A stretch of DNA of 64,000 nt from JBCCIM01 sp045106435 (GTDB lineage: Bacteria; Bacteroidota; Rhodothermia; Rhodothermales; JAHQVL01), in the NCBI GenBank assembly GCA_045106435.1, contig JBGCEN010000317.1, positions 3,964-67,963 on the forward strand. Direction: 5' to 3'. A model generated the notes under the pieces. That model searched no databases. It was not told the origin of the DNA and saw only the letters and a program-made list of their open reading frames with translations. Positions within the stretch are counted from its first letter, which is position 1; every line of letters starts with the position of its first letter. Made by a program: the position numbers and the translations under genes. This document shows positions 26,696 through 35,112 of the stretch, piece by piece.

Positions 26696-28141
26696 ATGAG
26701 CTGTAACAATTTTACGAAAATACAAAGCCGGCGCGATTTTCTCGCAAAGTCAACGCTTGGTTTTGGTGCTTTGGGCTTGTCCTCGATCCTTAACCCAATA
26801 GATGCAGCAGCAGCGGATGATGAGGGGCTGGCGGGTGCGCTGGGTAAGCCTCATTTTGCCCCCAGGGCCAAGCGGGTAATTTATCTTTTCCAGAGTGGCG
26901 CGCCTTCTCATTTGGAATTGTTTGATCCCAAGCCTTTGCTGGAGACAATGAATGGCGAAGAACTGCCAGATTCAGTCAGACAAGGCCAGCGCTTGACTGG
27001 AATGACAGCAGGACAGACCTCTTTTCCCTTGGCGGGCTCTCAGTATAAATTTCAGCAGCATGGTACATCTGGTGCATGGATGAGCGAACTCCTGCCGTAC
27101 CAATCAGAAGTTGCAGATGAATTGTGCATAATAAAGTCGATGTACACGGAGGCGATTAATCATGACCCTGCAGCGACATTTATGCAAACGGGGTCCCAAT
27201 TCCCCGGCCGGCCGGCTATTGGCTCATGGCTGGATTACGGGCTCGGAAGCGACAATGAGAACTTGCCAGCTTATATCGTTTTAATTTCAAAAAACCGGGG
27301 TGGACAACCATTGTATTCCCGATTGTGGGGGAATGGCTTTCTGCCGGCTCAGCATCAGGGGGTGCAGTTTCGGTCCGGAAAAGAGCCCGTCCTGTATTTA
27401 AAGACGCCCGAGGGGGTAGATCTTGAGGACAGGCGAGCACAGCTCAAGGTATTGCGTCAAATGCAGGAAATGCAGTTCGAGACTTTTAAAGACCCCGAAA
27501 TAGAGGCGAGAATTGCTCAATACGAAATGGCGTTTCGCATGCAAACTTCTGTGCCGGAAGTCACGGATACATCGGGAGAGCCCGAGCATATCTACAACCT
27601 GTATGGAGAGGATTCCAAAACACCTGGCACATTTGCAGCAAACTGTTTACTTGCCCGTCGATTGGCAGAGAAAGGGGTGAAATTCATTCAGCTTTATCAT
27701 CGCGGCTGGGATCATCATGAAAATCTGCCGGCAGGGATTACACGTCAGTGTAAAGACACTGATCAGGCTTCAGCCGCACTGATTAAGGATCTTAAACAAC
27801 GTGGTATGCTAGATGACACGCTCGTTATCTGGGGTGGGGAATTCGGAAGAACAAACTATTCGCAAGGTGCCCTTTCGATAGATAATTACGGGCGGGATCA
27901 TCACCCAAAATGTTTTAGCCTCTGGATGGCCGGCGCCGGTGTTAAAAAGGGATACTCATATGGCAAAACAGATGAGTTTGGGTATAACATTGTAGAAAAT
28001 CCGGTGCACGTACATGACTTCCATGCCACGCTGATGCATCTCCTGGGCATTGATCATGAGCGTCTGACCTATAAATTTCAAGGACGTCGGTTTCGATTAA
28101 CCGATGTGCATGGTAAAGTGGTAAAAAGCATTTTGGCATAG
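26696..28141 (+). CDS. DUF1501 Tat-exported protein
   Basis: The 481-residue product starts with a twin-arginine signal (QSRRDFLAKST, residues 10-20). It continues as a DUF1501 domain of alkaline-phosphatase-like fold: AKRVIYLFQSGAPSHLELFDPKP, the INHDPAA block, GWDHHENLP, TLVIWGGEFGRTNYSQ and HVHDFHATLMHLLGI. DUF1501 genes regularly follow DUF1549/DUF1553 genes, as here on the same strand 87 bases apart, and the pair is presumed to work together in the envelope. No substrate is known. The length is typical of the family. Confidence 0.92.
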   Translation: MSCNNFTKIQSRRDFLAKSTLGFGALGLSSILNPIDAAAADDEGLAGALGKPHFAPRAKRVIYLFQSGAPSHLELFDPKPLLETMNGEELPDSVRQGQRLTGMTAGQTSFPLAGSQYKFQQHGTSGAWMSELLPYQSEVADELCIIKSMYTEAINHDPAATFMQTGSQFPGRPAIGSWLDYGLGSDNENLPAYIVLISKNRGGQPLYSRLWGNGFLPAQHQGVQFRSGKEPVLYLKTPEGVDLEDRRAQLKVLRQMQEMQFETFKDPEIEARIAQYEMAFRMQTSVPEVTDTSGEPEHIYNLYGEDSKTPGTFAANCLLARRLAEKGVKFIQLYHRGWDHHENLPAGITRQCKDTDQASAALIKDLKQRGMLDDTLVIWGGEFGRTNYSQGALSIDNYGRDHHPKCFSLWMAGAGVKKGYSYGKTDEFGYNIVENPVHVHDFHATLMHLLGIDHERLTYKFQGRRFRLTDVHGKVVKSILA

Positions 28142-28295
28142 GGATCATCTTTTTTTGAACCACTATTAAGCCTGCCTACGATTAACCTTTTTACTTACAA
28201 TTGAACTTAAGACTTGCGTTGGAATGCCGAAACGGATTGAATGAACTATGTGCGTATGTGCACATCATTCTTTGAGCTAGTCTTTTGGGGTTTTC

Positions 28296-30239
28296 ATGTC
28301 AAGATTCGAGCAGGATGTATTCCTGGAAATGACCGAGAAGTTTGCGGGTATCGGTTGGTGGCGTATTGATTTGGTGGATAACACCCTGACGTGGTCGGAT
28401 CTCGTGTATAAAATGCACGGGCTTGAAGCTGATATTTATACCCCTGAGCTAGATACAGCCATTTCTTTTTATCACCCGGAGGACCAGTCTAAAGTAGAGC
28501 AATATGTAACTGAGGCCATTCAGGAAAATACTTCCTTTGAATTTGAACTGAGAATCATTCGACCTGATCACTCTGTTAGGTGGGTGCACTCAAAGGGTCA
28601 ATGTGTAAGTGACGCCGATGGCAATGTGACAGACGTCTATGGTATGTTTGAGGACGTTACAGAAGAGCGGAGAGCAAAAGCTCGATTTGAACTATCTATT
28701 GATGCGGCAAGAGCTGGTGTATGGGATTGGAGTATTCCAAAGGGGACATTCATTACCAGTCCTCTATTTCATGCCATGCTTGGCGAGGAGCCTGCAAGAA
28801 CGCCGCTAGAGCTCTCATATTTTTTAAATTTGCTGCATCCCGAAGATGTGCCACGTGCAAATGAGGAAATTCAAAATGCACACAGCATCAAAAATTACAT
28901 CTACGACATTGATTTTCGTTTAAGGTGCAAAGATGGTTCGTATAAATGGATTAGGAGTGCGGGCCAGGTTGTTGAGTATGATGTTAATAATGCGCCGCTA
29001 AGGATGATTGGTTTGCATTTTGACATTAATGAGCAAAAAAACAATGAAGAACAGCTAAGAGGGGCCCTTAATCAAGCTAAGGATGCAAACAAAGCAAAAA
29101 GTGAGTTTCTGGCAAACATGAGCCACGAAATTCGAACACCGATGAATGGCGTGCTTGGTATGACTGACTTGTTGCTTGCCACAGCATTAGAAGATGAGCA
29201 GCAAGATCTGGCGATGTCTGTAAAGCGCTCAGGTGAGACTTTGCTTCGTGTTATCAATGATATTCTGGACTTCTCCAAAATTGAAGCAGGGAAGATAGAG
29301 TTGGCCCCAGTCGTGTTCTCAATTTCAGAATTACTGGGGGATTTACCCAAGTTGTACAATGTACTGGCAACTCAGAAAGGTATTTCTTTGCATTTGAGTG
29401 ACTCGCTGGATGTACCGGAGTTTCTATATGGCGACGCAGACAGACTGAGGCAGATACTTGTAAATCTGATAGGAAACGCGATTAAGTTTACTCCCGAGGG
29501 AGGACATGTATGTGTTTCTGTTTTCGGGCATAAAAAGGAGGCTGACCACGTCGAAGTTATGTTTAGCATTAGCGACACCGGTATTGGAATCTCAGAGGAA
29601 AAGCAGCAAAAGATTTTTGATGCTTTTGTTCAAGCAGATGCAACCACGACCCGGAATTTTGGCGGCACAGGTCTTGGTCTTGCAATATCGTCGGAGTTGG
29701 TTTCGATTATGGGTGGCACAATAGATTTAAAAAGCACGCCCGGCTTTGGTTCTACATTTTCATTTACTGCTCGTTTTGGAATATCAGAGGCGCCTGTATG
29801 TATAGATGAACCACCTGCATCTATATCTGAAAAATGCCGATCGCTGAATATTTTGCTGACAGAAGACAACATCATCAATCAGAAAGTCGCAGGAAAATTT
29901 CTCGAGCATGCTGGCCATACTGTCGTGGTCGCTGATAACGGAGAAATTGCAGTTGATAAATTTAAAGAAGGGACGTTTGATATTATTCTGATGGACATAC
30001 AAATGCCCGTCATGAGTGGTGAACAGGCGCTTGTTGAAATCAGGGCATTGCCAACTGGTCACCAAATCCCGATTATAGCTTTAACAGCAAACGCCATGGC
30101 CGGAGACCGCGAAAAATACCTTGCGGAAGGGTTTGACGGGTATGTATCCAAACCCATCCGCAAAGAAGAATTATATGCCGAGCTCAAACGATTGAGTGAT
30201 GCCTATAGAAATCCTGCGCTTGTTAGGGAAAAGAAGTAA
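28296..30239 (+). CDS. Hybrid sensor histidine kinase (PAS-PAS-HisKA-HATPase-REC)
   Basis: The 647-residue protein has two PAS domains of the PAS_3 type (about 14-125 and 130-248). Next is a dimerisation/phosphoacceptor domain with His277 in MSHEIRTPMNG and a HATPase domain with N-box near 390, DTGIG (427-431) and GGTGLGL (456-462). A receiver domain (about 517-635) carries the phosphoacceptor Asp567 in LMDIQMP. No membrane segment is present, so it senses a cytoplasmic signal, presumably via PAS ligands. No downstream output domain or adjacent response regulator is seen. Its stop codon touches the stop of the convergent oxidoreductase gene. Confidence 0.93.
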   Translation: MSRFEQDVFLEMTEKFAGIGWWRIDLVDNTLTWSDLVYKMHGLEADIYTPELDTAISFYHPEDQSKVEQYVTEAIQENTSFEFELRIIRPDHSVRWVHSKGQCVSDADGNVTDVYGMFEDVTEERRAKARFELSIDAARAGVWDWSIPKGTFITSPLFHAMLGEEPARTPLELSYFLNLLHPEDVPRANEEIQNAHSIKNYIYDIDFRLRCKDGSYKWIRSAGQVVEYDVNNAPLRMIGLHFDINEQKNNEEQLRGALNQAKDANKAKSEFLANMSHEIRTPMNGVLGMTDLLLATALEDEQQDLAMSVKRSGETLLRVINDILDFSKIEAGKIELAPVVFSISELLGDLPKLYNVLATQKGISLHLSDSLDVPEFLYGDADRLRQILVNLIGNAIKFTPEGGHVCVSVFGHKKEADHVEVMFSISDTGIGISEEKQQKIFDAFVQADATTTRNFGGTGLGLAISSELVSIMGGTIDLKSTPGFGSTFSFTARFGISEAPVCIDEPPASISEKCRSLNILLTEDNIINQKVAGKFLEHAGHTVVVADNGEIAVDKFKEGTFDIILMDIQMPVMSGEQALVEIRALPTGHQIPIIALTANAMAGDREKYLAEGFDGYVSKPIRKEELYAELKRLSDAYRNPALVREKK

Positions 30240-31214
30240 CTATTGTATTTCGATAACTGCACCCTCTGAAGCAGATCGGTATAGTGCCTGGATAGCAGCT
30301 ATGTTGCCCCGGCTATCCGATAGAGAAAGGGACGGTTGGCGCTTCTCTATGATACAACTTGCCATTTCTTCAACTTCATCCAGATAGAGCAGATTGCCAT
30401 CCACTGCAATCTTTTGTGTGTCATTTCCCTTGGTAAGATGAATATAACTCCTCATGCCTGGCTTAAAGGTCATGGGCAATGCAATGCTCCCTTCGCTTCC
30501 TGATACCTCTGTGAACATTCTGAATTGCGTTCGAAAGCCAGAATCAAATTGTGCAGTAATATCGTCTGGAAAGTGGAGCTGTGCAGTGAAGGAGACATCT
30601 ATGCCTGAAGGGCTTTTTACGCTGTGTCCGTAAACGTGCGTCGGTTCTTGTCCGATAATGAATCTGGCATAATTCAACGGATAACATCCAACATCCCAAA
30701 GGCTGCCCCCGCCCAGCTGGTTATTCCACCGCACGTCGCCTTCCCGGTTTAGCGCAAAAGTAAATCCTCCCTTGACGTGATGGATTTTGCCAATCTCGCC
30801 GGCTTCAACCAACTCCTTTACTTTTAGTGTTCTGGCATGATAGCGATACATGAAGGCTTCCATGAGCACCGTACCGGCGTCTTTGGCCGCTGCGGTCATT
30901 TTGTCAACGTCCTCTACCGTTAACGCAAGCGGTTTTTCGCAAAGTACATGTTTGCCAGCTTGCGCTGCTTTTATAGCCCATTCCGCGTGCATCGTATTGG
31001 GTAGCGGTATATAAACTACGTCAATGTCTTTGTCAGCAAGCAGCGCTTCATAGCTGCCATAAGACTTAGGAATGTCTCTTTCTTTTGCATAGGCGCTTGC
31101 TTTTTCAGCATCCCGGCTTGCCACAGCAAGTAGCTGGTTTCTAAAAGAAAGACGAAGAGGTGGAATCAGTGATCTGTTGATACGAGCAGTGCCGAGTATA
31201 CCCCAATTAAGCAT
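30240..31214 (-). CDS. Gfo/Idh/MocA family NAD(P)-dependent oxidoreductase
   Basis: The 324-residue protein opens with a Rossmann fold (WGILGTARINRSLIP) and shows VYIPLPNTMHAEWAIKAAQAGKHVLCEKPLAL with the diagnostic EKP at 93-95. A C-terminal alpha/beta domain includes GGGSLWDVGCYPLNYARF. Family members oxidise or reduce sugars, inositols and glycosides at a ring hydroxyl, and the DVGCYPL block supplies catalytic Asp/Tyr-type residues. No export signal is seen. With the DUF1080 hydrolase and TIM-barrel isomerase elsewhere in the window it would fit a 3-keto-sugar route, but the genes are not clustered. It converges on the hybrid kinase gene with no gap. Confidence 0.92.
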   Translation of the reverse strand: MLNWGILGTARINRSLIPPLRLSFRNQLLAVASRDAEKASAYAKERDIPKSYGSYEALLADKDIDVVYIPLPNTMHAEWAIKAAQAGKHVLCEKPLALTVEDVDKMTAAAKDAGTVLMEAFMYRYHARTLKVKELVEAGEIGKIHHVKGGFTFALNREGDVRWNNQLGGGSLWDVGCYPLNYARFIIGQEPTHVYGHSVKSPSGIDVSFTAQLHFPDDITAQFDSGFRTQFRMFTEVSGSEGSIALPMTFKPGMRSYIHLTKGNDTQKIAVDGNLLYLDEVEEMASCIIEKRQPSLSLSDSRGNIAAIQALYRSASEGAVIEIQ

Positions 31215-31350
31215 TATATTCTGAATGGTTTGTATTATGTTTGTGCTGGTAATTTTGCGCCAGGACTTCTTGGAGAAGTATAAGATAAATTGTTGTTATA
31301 CCAAAACTGATTTGCCGTAGGCCGCGGCGTAATTTGAGTACCATCACCGT

Positions 31351-33534
31351 ATGCATGATTCTGTTAAACATCCACTGACGCTTCGTTTTTTAGACGCTGA
31401 CCTGGAGACACATTTCATACGAGATTATATCGATAAGTCTCGCCGGCCTATTGAGATCGGGATTATCGCAGGATTGATCGTATATGGATTGTTGTTTGGC
31501 ATTATGGATTGGGTGCAGTCCACCAATGCATTGTCTCAGATTCTTTGGATACGCGCTGTTGTCTGTGTGCTGGGCATTCTTGTGATGTGGTACAGCAAAT
31601 ACGCCAAAGACCCGCAATATCTCCATGAGGCTGTTTCATTCCTGATTTTTGTTGCCGGGTTGGGTTTGTTGACCATGATTCTGCTTGATAACTCGGTAGA
31701 TGCGTACCTGGAAGGGCCTGTATTACTCATCTTGCCGGCTTACGTGCTTTTTCGATTGCGTTTTATCTATGCGTCTGTGGTAGGCATTTTATTGTTTGTG
31801 CTTTACTGTATTGTGATTTACTTCCTCGAAGGCATGCGGGCCACCGACCTTTGGGCAAGCGCCATTTTTCTTTTTGCTGCAAACTTGATTGGCATGGTCG
31901 CCGGCTATGCACTGGAAAACTACGCGCGAAAAGAGTTCTGGCAAACGATGGTCATTGATAAAGAGCGAAAGGCCAATGCGGAGTTGCTGGAAGTAAAGAA
32001 CAGGTTCTTTGCCAACATCTCTCATGAAATAAGAACACCGCTTACGCTTATTGTTGGTCCGCTTGATGATTTGCTGAATGGTAAGGATAACTTGCCGGCG
32101 CATGTTGCCCGGGTATTAAAAGCTGCCCTGAAAAGCGGGGACCGTCTTCTAAAGTTTATCAATCAACTCCTCGATCTTTCCAGGCTTGATGCGGAGCAGG
32201 TGTCGACGACTTTTCACAGGACAGATCTGGTTGTGTATCTGGATGCGTTGATCGAGACGTTTCAGCCTTTTGCAGCATCTAAAGGGATCTCTCTCCAGTT
32301 TATACATGAAGCAGAGGAGATTGAGTTTGTAAGTGATTACGAGATTATCGAAATAATTGTGTCCAATCTCGTTTCGAATGCCGTGAAGTATACACCAGCT
32401 GGTGGTGCAGTGCGTGTGGCTGTAAAGCCACAAAAGGAGGGGGGCATGCTGATTGAAGTGAAAGATACCGGTGCGGGGATTCCTGCAAGCGCATTGCCGC
32501 ATATTTTTGATCGTTTTTACCGCGTTCCGGCAACGGCTGATACAAAAATTGAAGGGCTTGGATTAGGCTTGTCTCTTACAAAAGCAATGGTCGCTCAGCT
32601 GTCCGGGGAAATCGAGGTGAAGAGCGAAGAAGGACTTGGGTCTTTGTTTACTGTCACGCTGCCTCCTGTTGCGCCACAGTCAACAGTCATTGCACTGGAA
32701 AAGCCGGCAAGAGATCATCATAAAGAAGATGGTGCTCAACTGGAGGATCAGAATTCTGTATTTGAAGGATCACCAGAGGCAACAGAGCGAGCGTCGGTTT
32801 TAATTGTAGAAGATGATGACAGTGTGCGCGCTTACTTACAAGAATGTTTGAGTACGTATGATACCTTTGAAGCCCATGATGGAATAACAGGGCTTCGATT
32901 TGCAGCCGAGCATATGCCGGATATTATAGTAAGCGATTTGATGATGCCCCGTATGGATGGGCAGCACTTTGTGCAAAAAATCAGGTCGGATATGATGCTC
33001 AGCCATATACCTTTCATTATGCTGACAGCCAATGTGTCTGAAGAAGCACGATTGGCAAACCTTGAGGACGGTGTAGATGATTTTTTAACCAAGCCTTTTA
33101 ATAAGCGCGAACTTCAGTTGCGGATTCGTAATATGCTTGCCTCCCGACAGCGCGCGCAGCGAATAAATCGTTCACATGTGGTGATGGAGCCGGCACTTGA
33201 AGAAGTGCAATCTTCAGAACGTGTCTTTCTTCAGAGATTGCAGCAATCTGTTGATCAACATTTGGGTGAAGAGCATTTTAACGCGGATGCACTTGCCGAT
33301 GAGCTTGGTGTAAGTGTGCGACAACTACAGCGTAAAGCAAAGGCCTTGCTGGATGAGACACCCACAGCACTCATCCGAATTATGCGATTAAAAAAAGCAG
33401 CACACCTTCTTGAAGGAAATTATGGCGGTGTTTCTGAAGTGGCTTATGCGGTAGGATTTAACAATCCTGCCTACTTTACTAAATGCTTTCGGGAATACTT
33501 TGGTGAAGCGCCGTCAAACTGGAAAAAGCAATAA
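31351..33534 (+). CDS. Membrane hybrid histidine kinase/response regulator with AraC output
   Basis: The 727-residue protein joins a whole signalling path in one chain: about six membrane helices (residues 35-190) with short loops, a HisKA domain with His225 (ISHEIRTPLTL), a HATPase domain (DTGAGIP near 373, EGLGLGLSL near 402), a receiver with Asp529 (VSDLMMPRMDG), and an AraC-type DNA-binding domain (about 625-727, ending VGFNNPAYFTKCFREYFGEAP). Bacteroidota hybrid systems of this kind usually have a large periplasmic propeller sensor. Here that is replaced by a bare membrane domain, so the signal is probably membrane-bound or a small molecule. Targets are unknown. The divergent neighbour is the Gfo/Idh gene. 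Confidence 0.93.
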   Translation: MHDSVKHPLTLRFLDADLETHFIRDYIDKSRRPIEIGIIAGLIVYGLLFGIMDWVQSTNALSQILWIRAVVCVLGILVMWYSKYAKDPQYLHEAVSFLIFVAGLGLLTMILLDNSVDAYLEGPVLLILPAYVLFRLRFIYASVVGILLFVLYCIVIYFLEGMRATDLWASAIFLFAANLIGMVAGYALENYARKEFWQTMVIDKERKANAELLEVKNRFFANISHEIRTPLTLIVGPLDDLLNGKDNLPAHVARVLKAALKSGDRLLKFINQLLDLSRLDAEQVSTTFHRTDLVVYLDALIETFQPFAASKGISLQFIHEAEEIEFVSDYEIIEIIVSNLVSNAVKYTPAGGAVRVAVKPQKEGGMLIEVKDTGAGIPASALPHIFDRFYRVPATADTKIEGLGLGLSLTKAMVAQLSGEIEVKSEEGLGSLFTVTLPPVAPQSTVIALEKPARDHHKEDGAQLEDQNSVFEGSPEATERASVLIVEDDDSVRAYLQECLSTYDTFEAHDGITGLRFAAEHMPDIIVSDLMMPRMDGQHFVQKIRSDMMLSHIPFIMLTANVSEEARLANLEDGVDDFLTKPFNKRELQLRIRNMLASRQRAQRINRSHVVMEPALEEVQSSERVFLQRLQQSVDQHLGEEHFNADALADELGVSVRQLQRKAKALLDETPTALIRIMRLKKAAHLLEGNYGGVSEVAYAVGFNNPAYFTKCFREYFGEAPSNWKKQ

Positions 33535-33587
33535 GAAAATTTGCTTGAAGTCGAAGATTGCGTAATCTGAAGTGCTGAACAAAAAAT

Positions 33588-33626
33588 GGAGGTAGAGACC
33601 GATGCCCACGAAATGTCTCTACCTCC
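33588..33626. repeat. 12-bp inverted repeat in an intergenic gap
   Basis: GGAGGTAGAGAC and GTCTCTACCTCC pair perfectly around a 15-base loop. An A-run precedes it on the plus strand, so the T-run that would make it an intrinsic terminator lies on the minus strand, where no gene ends. It may be a mobile-type or REP-like intergenic hairpin rather than a terminator for the kinase gene. Confidence 0.7.
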
Positions 33627-33762
33627 GTGCCCAGTTGCAATGAACCATCCTTTTGCAACCTTGGGGCCAAAGAGCTAGATTGTCTAAAATAGCCGTTTTG
33701 AGGCACCTGGCTATATTTAATGACTAAAAATACTGCACTATTGTGCGAGTGATTGTTTGAAA

Positions 33763-35058
33763 ATGCAAAAATCAGATAACAACCCAATGCCAACATTTCG
33801 ATCGGTTTTATTCTTTGTTTTTATTTTCGTTAATCTCTCTGCGTGCCAGCCAAATGGGGGAGAGGCAGAAGAAGAGGTTGTCTGGCGCAAGGGGAATTTG
33901 CATACGCATTCACTCTGGAGCGATGGTGATGACTATCCTGAAATGATCATCAAGTGGTACAAGGAAAGAGGATATGACTTTCTCGCCCTTTCTGATCACA
34001 ATACATTGGCAGAAGATGAACACTGGTCTCCCGCTCATTATAATCGAGGCGGCGAGACTGCTTTTCAGCGTTATGCAGCTACCTTTGATTCGTCCTGGGT
34101 GGAGCAAAAAGTAGAAAATGATACGCTTTGGGTTCGCCTGAAAACGTATGCTGAGTATAAATCGCGTTTTGAAGAAGCCGGCGAGTTTCTATTGATAAAG
34201 TCTGAAGAAATAACCGACGGCTTTGAGCGAAAACCCATCCACATCAATGCTACAAATATTGCTGAATATATTGAGCCACAAGGCGGGACTTCTGTCAGAG
34301 ATGTTATGCAGCGAAATATAGATGCTGTATTAGCTCAACGATCGGCGTTAGATGTTCCGATGTTTCCACACATCAACCACCCCAATTTCGGCTGGGCTAT
34401 TACTGCAGAAGATCTCATTGCTTTGGAAGGCGAACAGTTTTTTGAAGTCTATAACGGACATCCGGCAGTAAACAATTATGGAGATGACGATCGTCCAGGC
34501 ATGGAGCTTATGTGGGATATCATCTTAACGAGACGCATACTTAACAATCAGGAGATTATGTTTGGCATTGCTGTAGATGATAGTCATAATTACCACGAAG
34601 AAGGCCTGGAGGTAAGTAATACGGGAAGAGGATGGGTGATGGTAAACAGCGCCTCATTAAATGCGGCATCCGTTGTAGCAGCTATGGAGGCCGGCGATTT
34701 TTACAGTTCCTCAGGTGTAGTTTTGGATGCAGTTCAGTTTGATGGCAATCAAATTGATATAACAATCGCTGCAGAAGAGGGCGTCACGTATACAACATCG
34801 TTCATCGGTACCCGGGCCGGGCATGACAGTACCAGTTCAGCTGTTGAAGTTGATGGCGCTGCGATTACAAGGAAGTATAGCGAGGAGGTTGGCGCTGTGC
34901 TGGCTGCCGTAGAGGGCCCCCATGCTACGTATACGTTTAATGGCGATGAGCTGTATGTTCGCGCCAAAATCGTTTCATCAAAACTGAAAGCGAATCCTTA
35001 CCAGGAGAATGAACAGGAAGTAGCCTGGACACAACCTGTATTGGTTATGCAGAAATAA
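33763..35058 (+). CDS. PHP-fold metal-dependent phosphoesterase-like lipoprotein
   Basis: From the ATG at 33763 the product is 431 residues with a lipoprotein signal ending at the Cys in VNLSACQ. A PHP-type domain follows, with metal ligands in GNLHTHSLWSDG (His-x-His and Asp about 24 residues after the lipid Cys), LSDHN, the later HINHPNFGWA and VDDSHN. The C-terminal about 110 residues are beta-rich. PHP enzymes hydrolyse phosphoesters with two or three metals. An exported PHP protein could act on phosphorylated glycans or nucleotides, which is inference. Other starts (TTG 33757, ATG 33787) are possible, and the last gives the most compact signal. Confidence 0.83.
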   Translation: MQKSDNNPMPTFRSVLFFVFIFVNLSACQPNGGEAEEEVVWRKGNLHTHSLWSDGDDYPEMIIKWYKERGYDFLALSDHNTLAEDEHWSPAHYNRGGETAFQRYAATFDSSWVEQKVENDTLWVRLKTYAEYKSRFEEAGEFLLIKSEEITDGFERKPIHINATNIAEYIEPQGGTSVRDVMQRNIDAVLAQRSALDVPMFPHINHPNFGWAITAEDLIALEGEQFFEVYNGHPAVNNYGDDDRPGMELMWDIILTRRILNNQEIMFGIAVDDSHNYHEEGLEVSNTGRGWVMVNSASLNAASVVAAMEAGDFYSSSGVVLDAVQFDGNQIDITIAAEEGVTYTTSFIGTRAGHDSTSSAVEVDGAAITRKYSEEVGAVLAAVEGPHATYTFNGDELYVRAKIVSSKLKANPYQENEQEVAWTQPVLVMQK

Positions 35059-35069
35059 GAATGGCGTCT

Positions 35070-35109
35070 AACCCTGAACCTTGAACCTTGAACCCTAAAC
35101 CCGGAACCC
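35070..35109. repeat. GAACCTT heptamer tandem repeat
   Basis: Between the PHP gene and the WbaP gene, which converge, the sequence runs AACCCTG, AACCTTG, AACCTTG, AACCCTA and then AACCCGG-like units, a degenerate 7-bp tandem array. It is the same family as 22194-22221 and the start of the window. Confidence 0.85.
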
Positions 35110-35112
35110 ACC

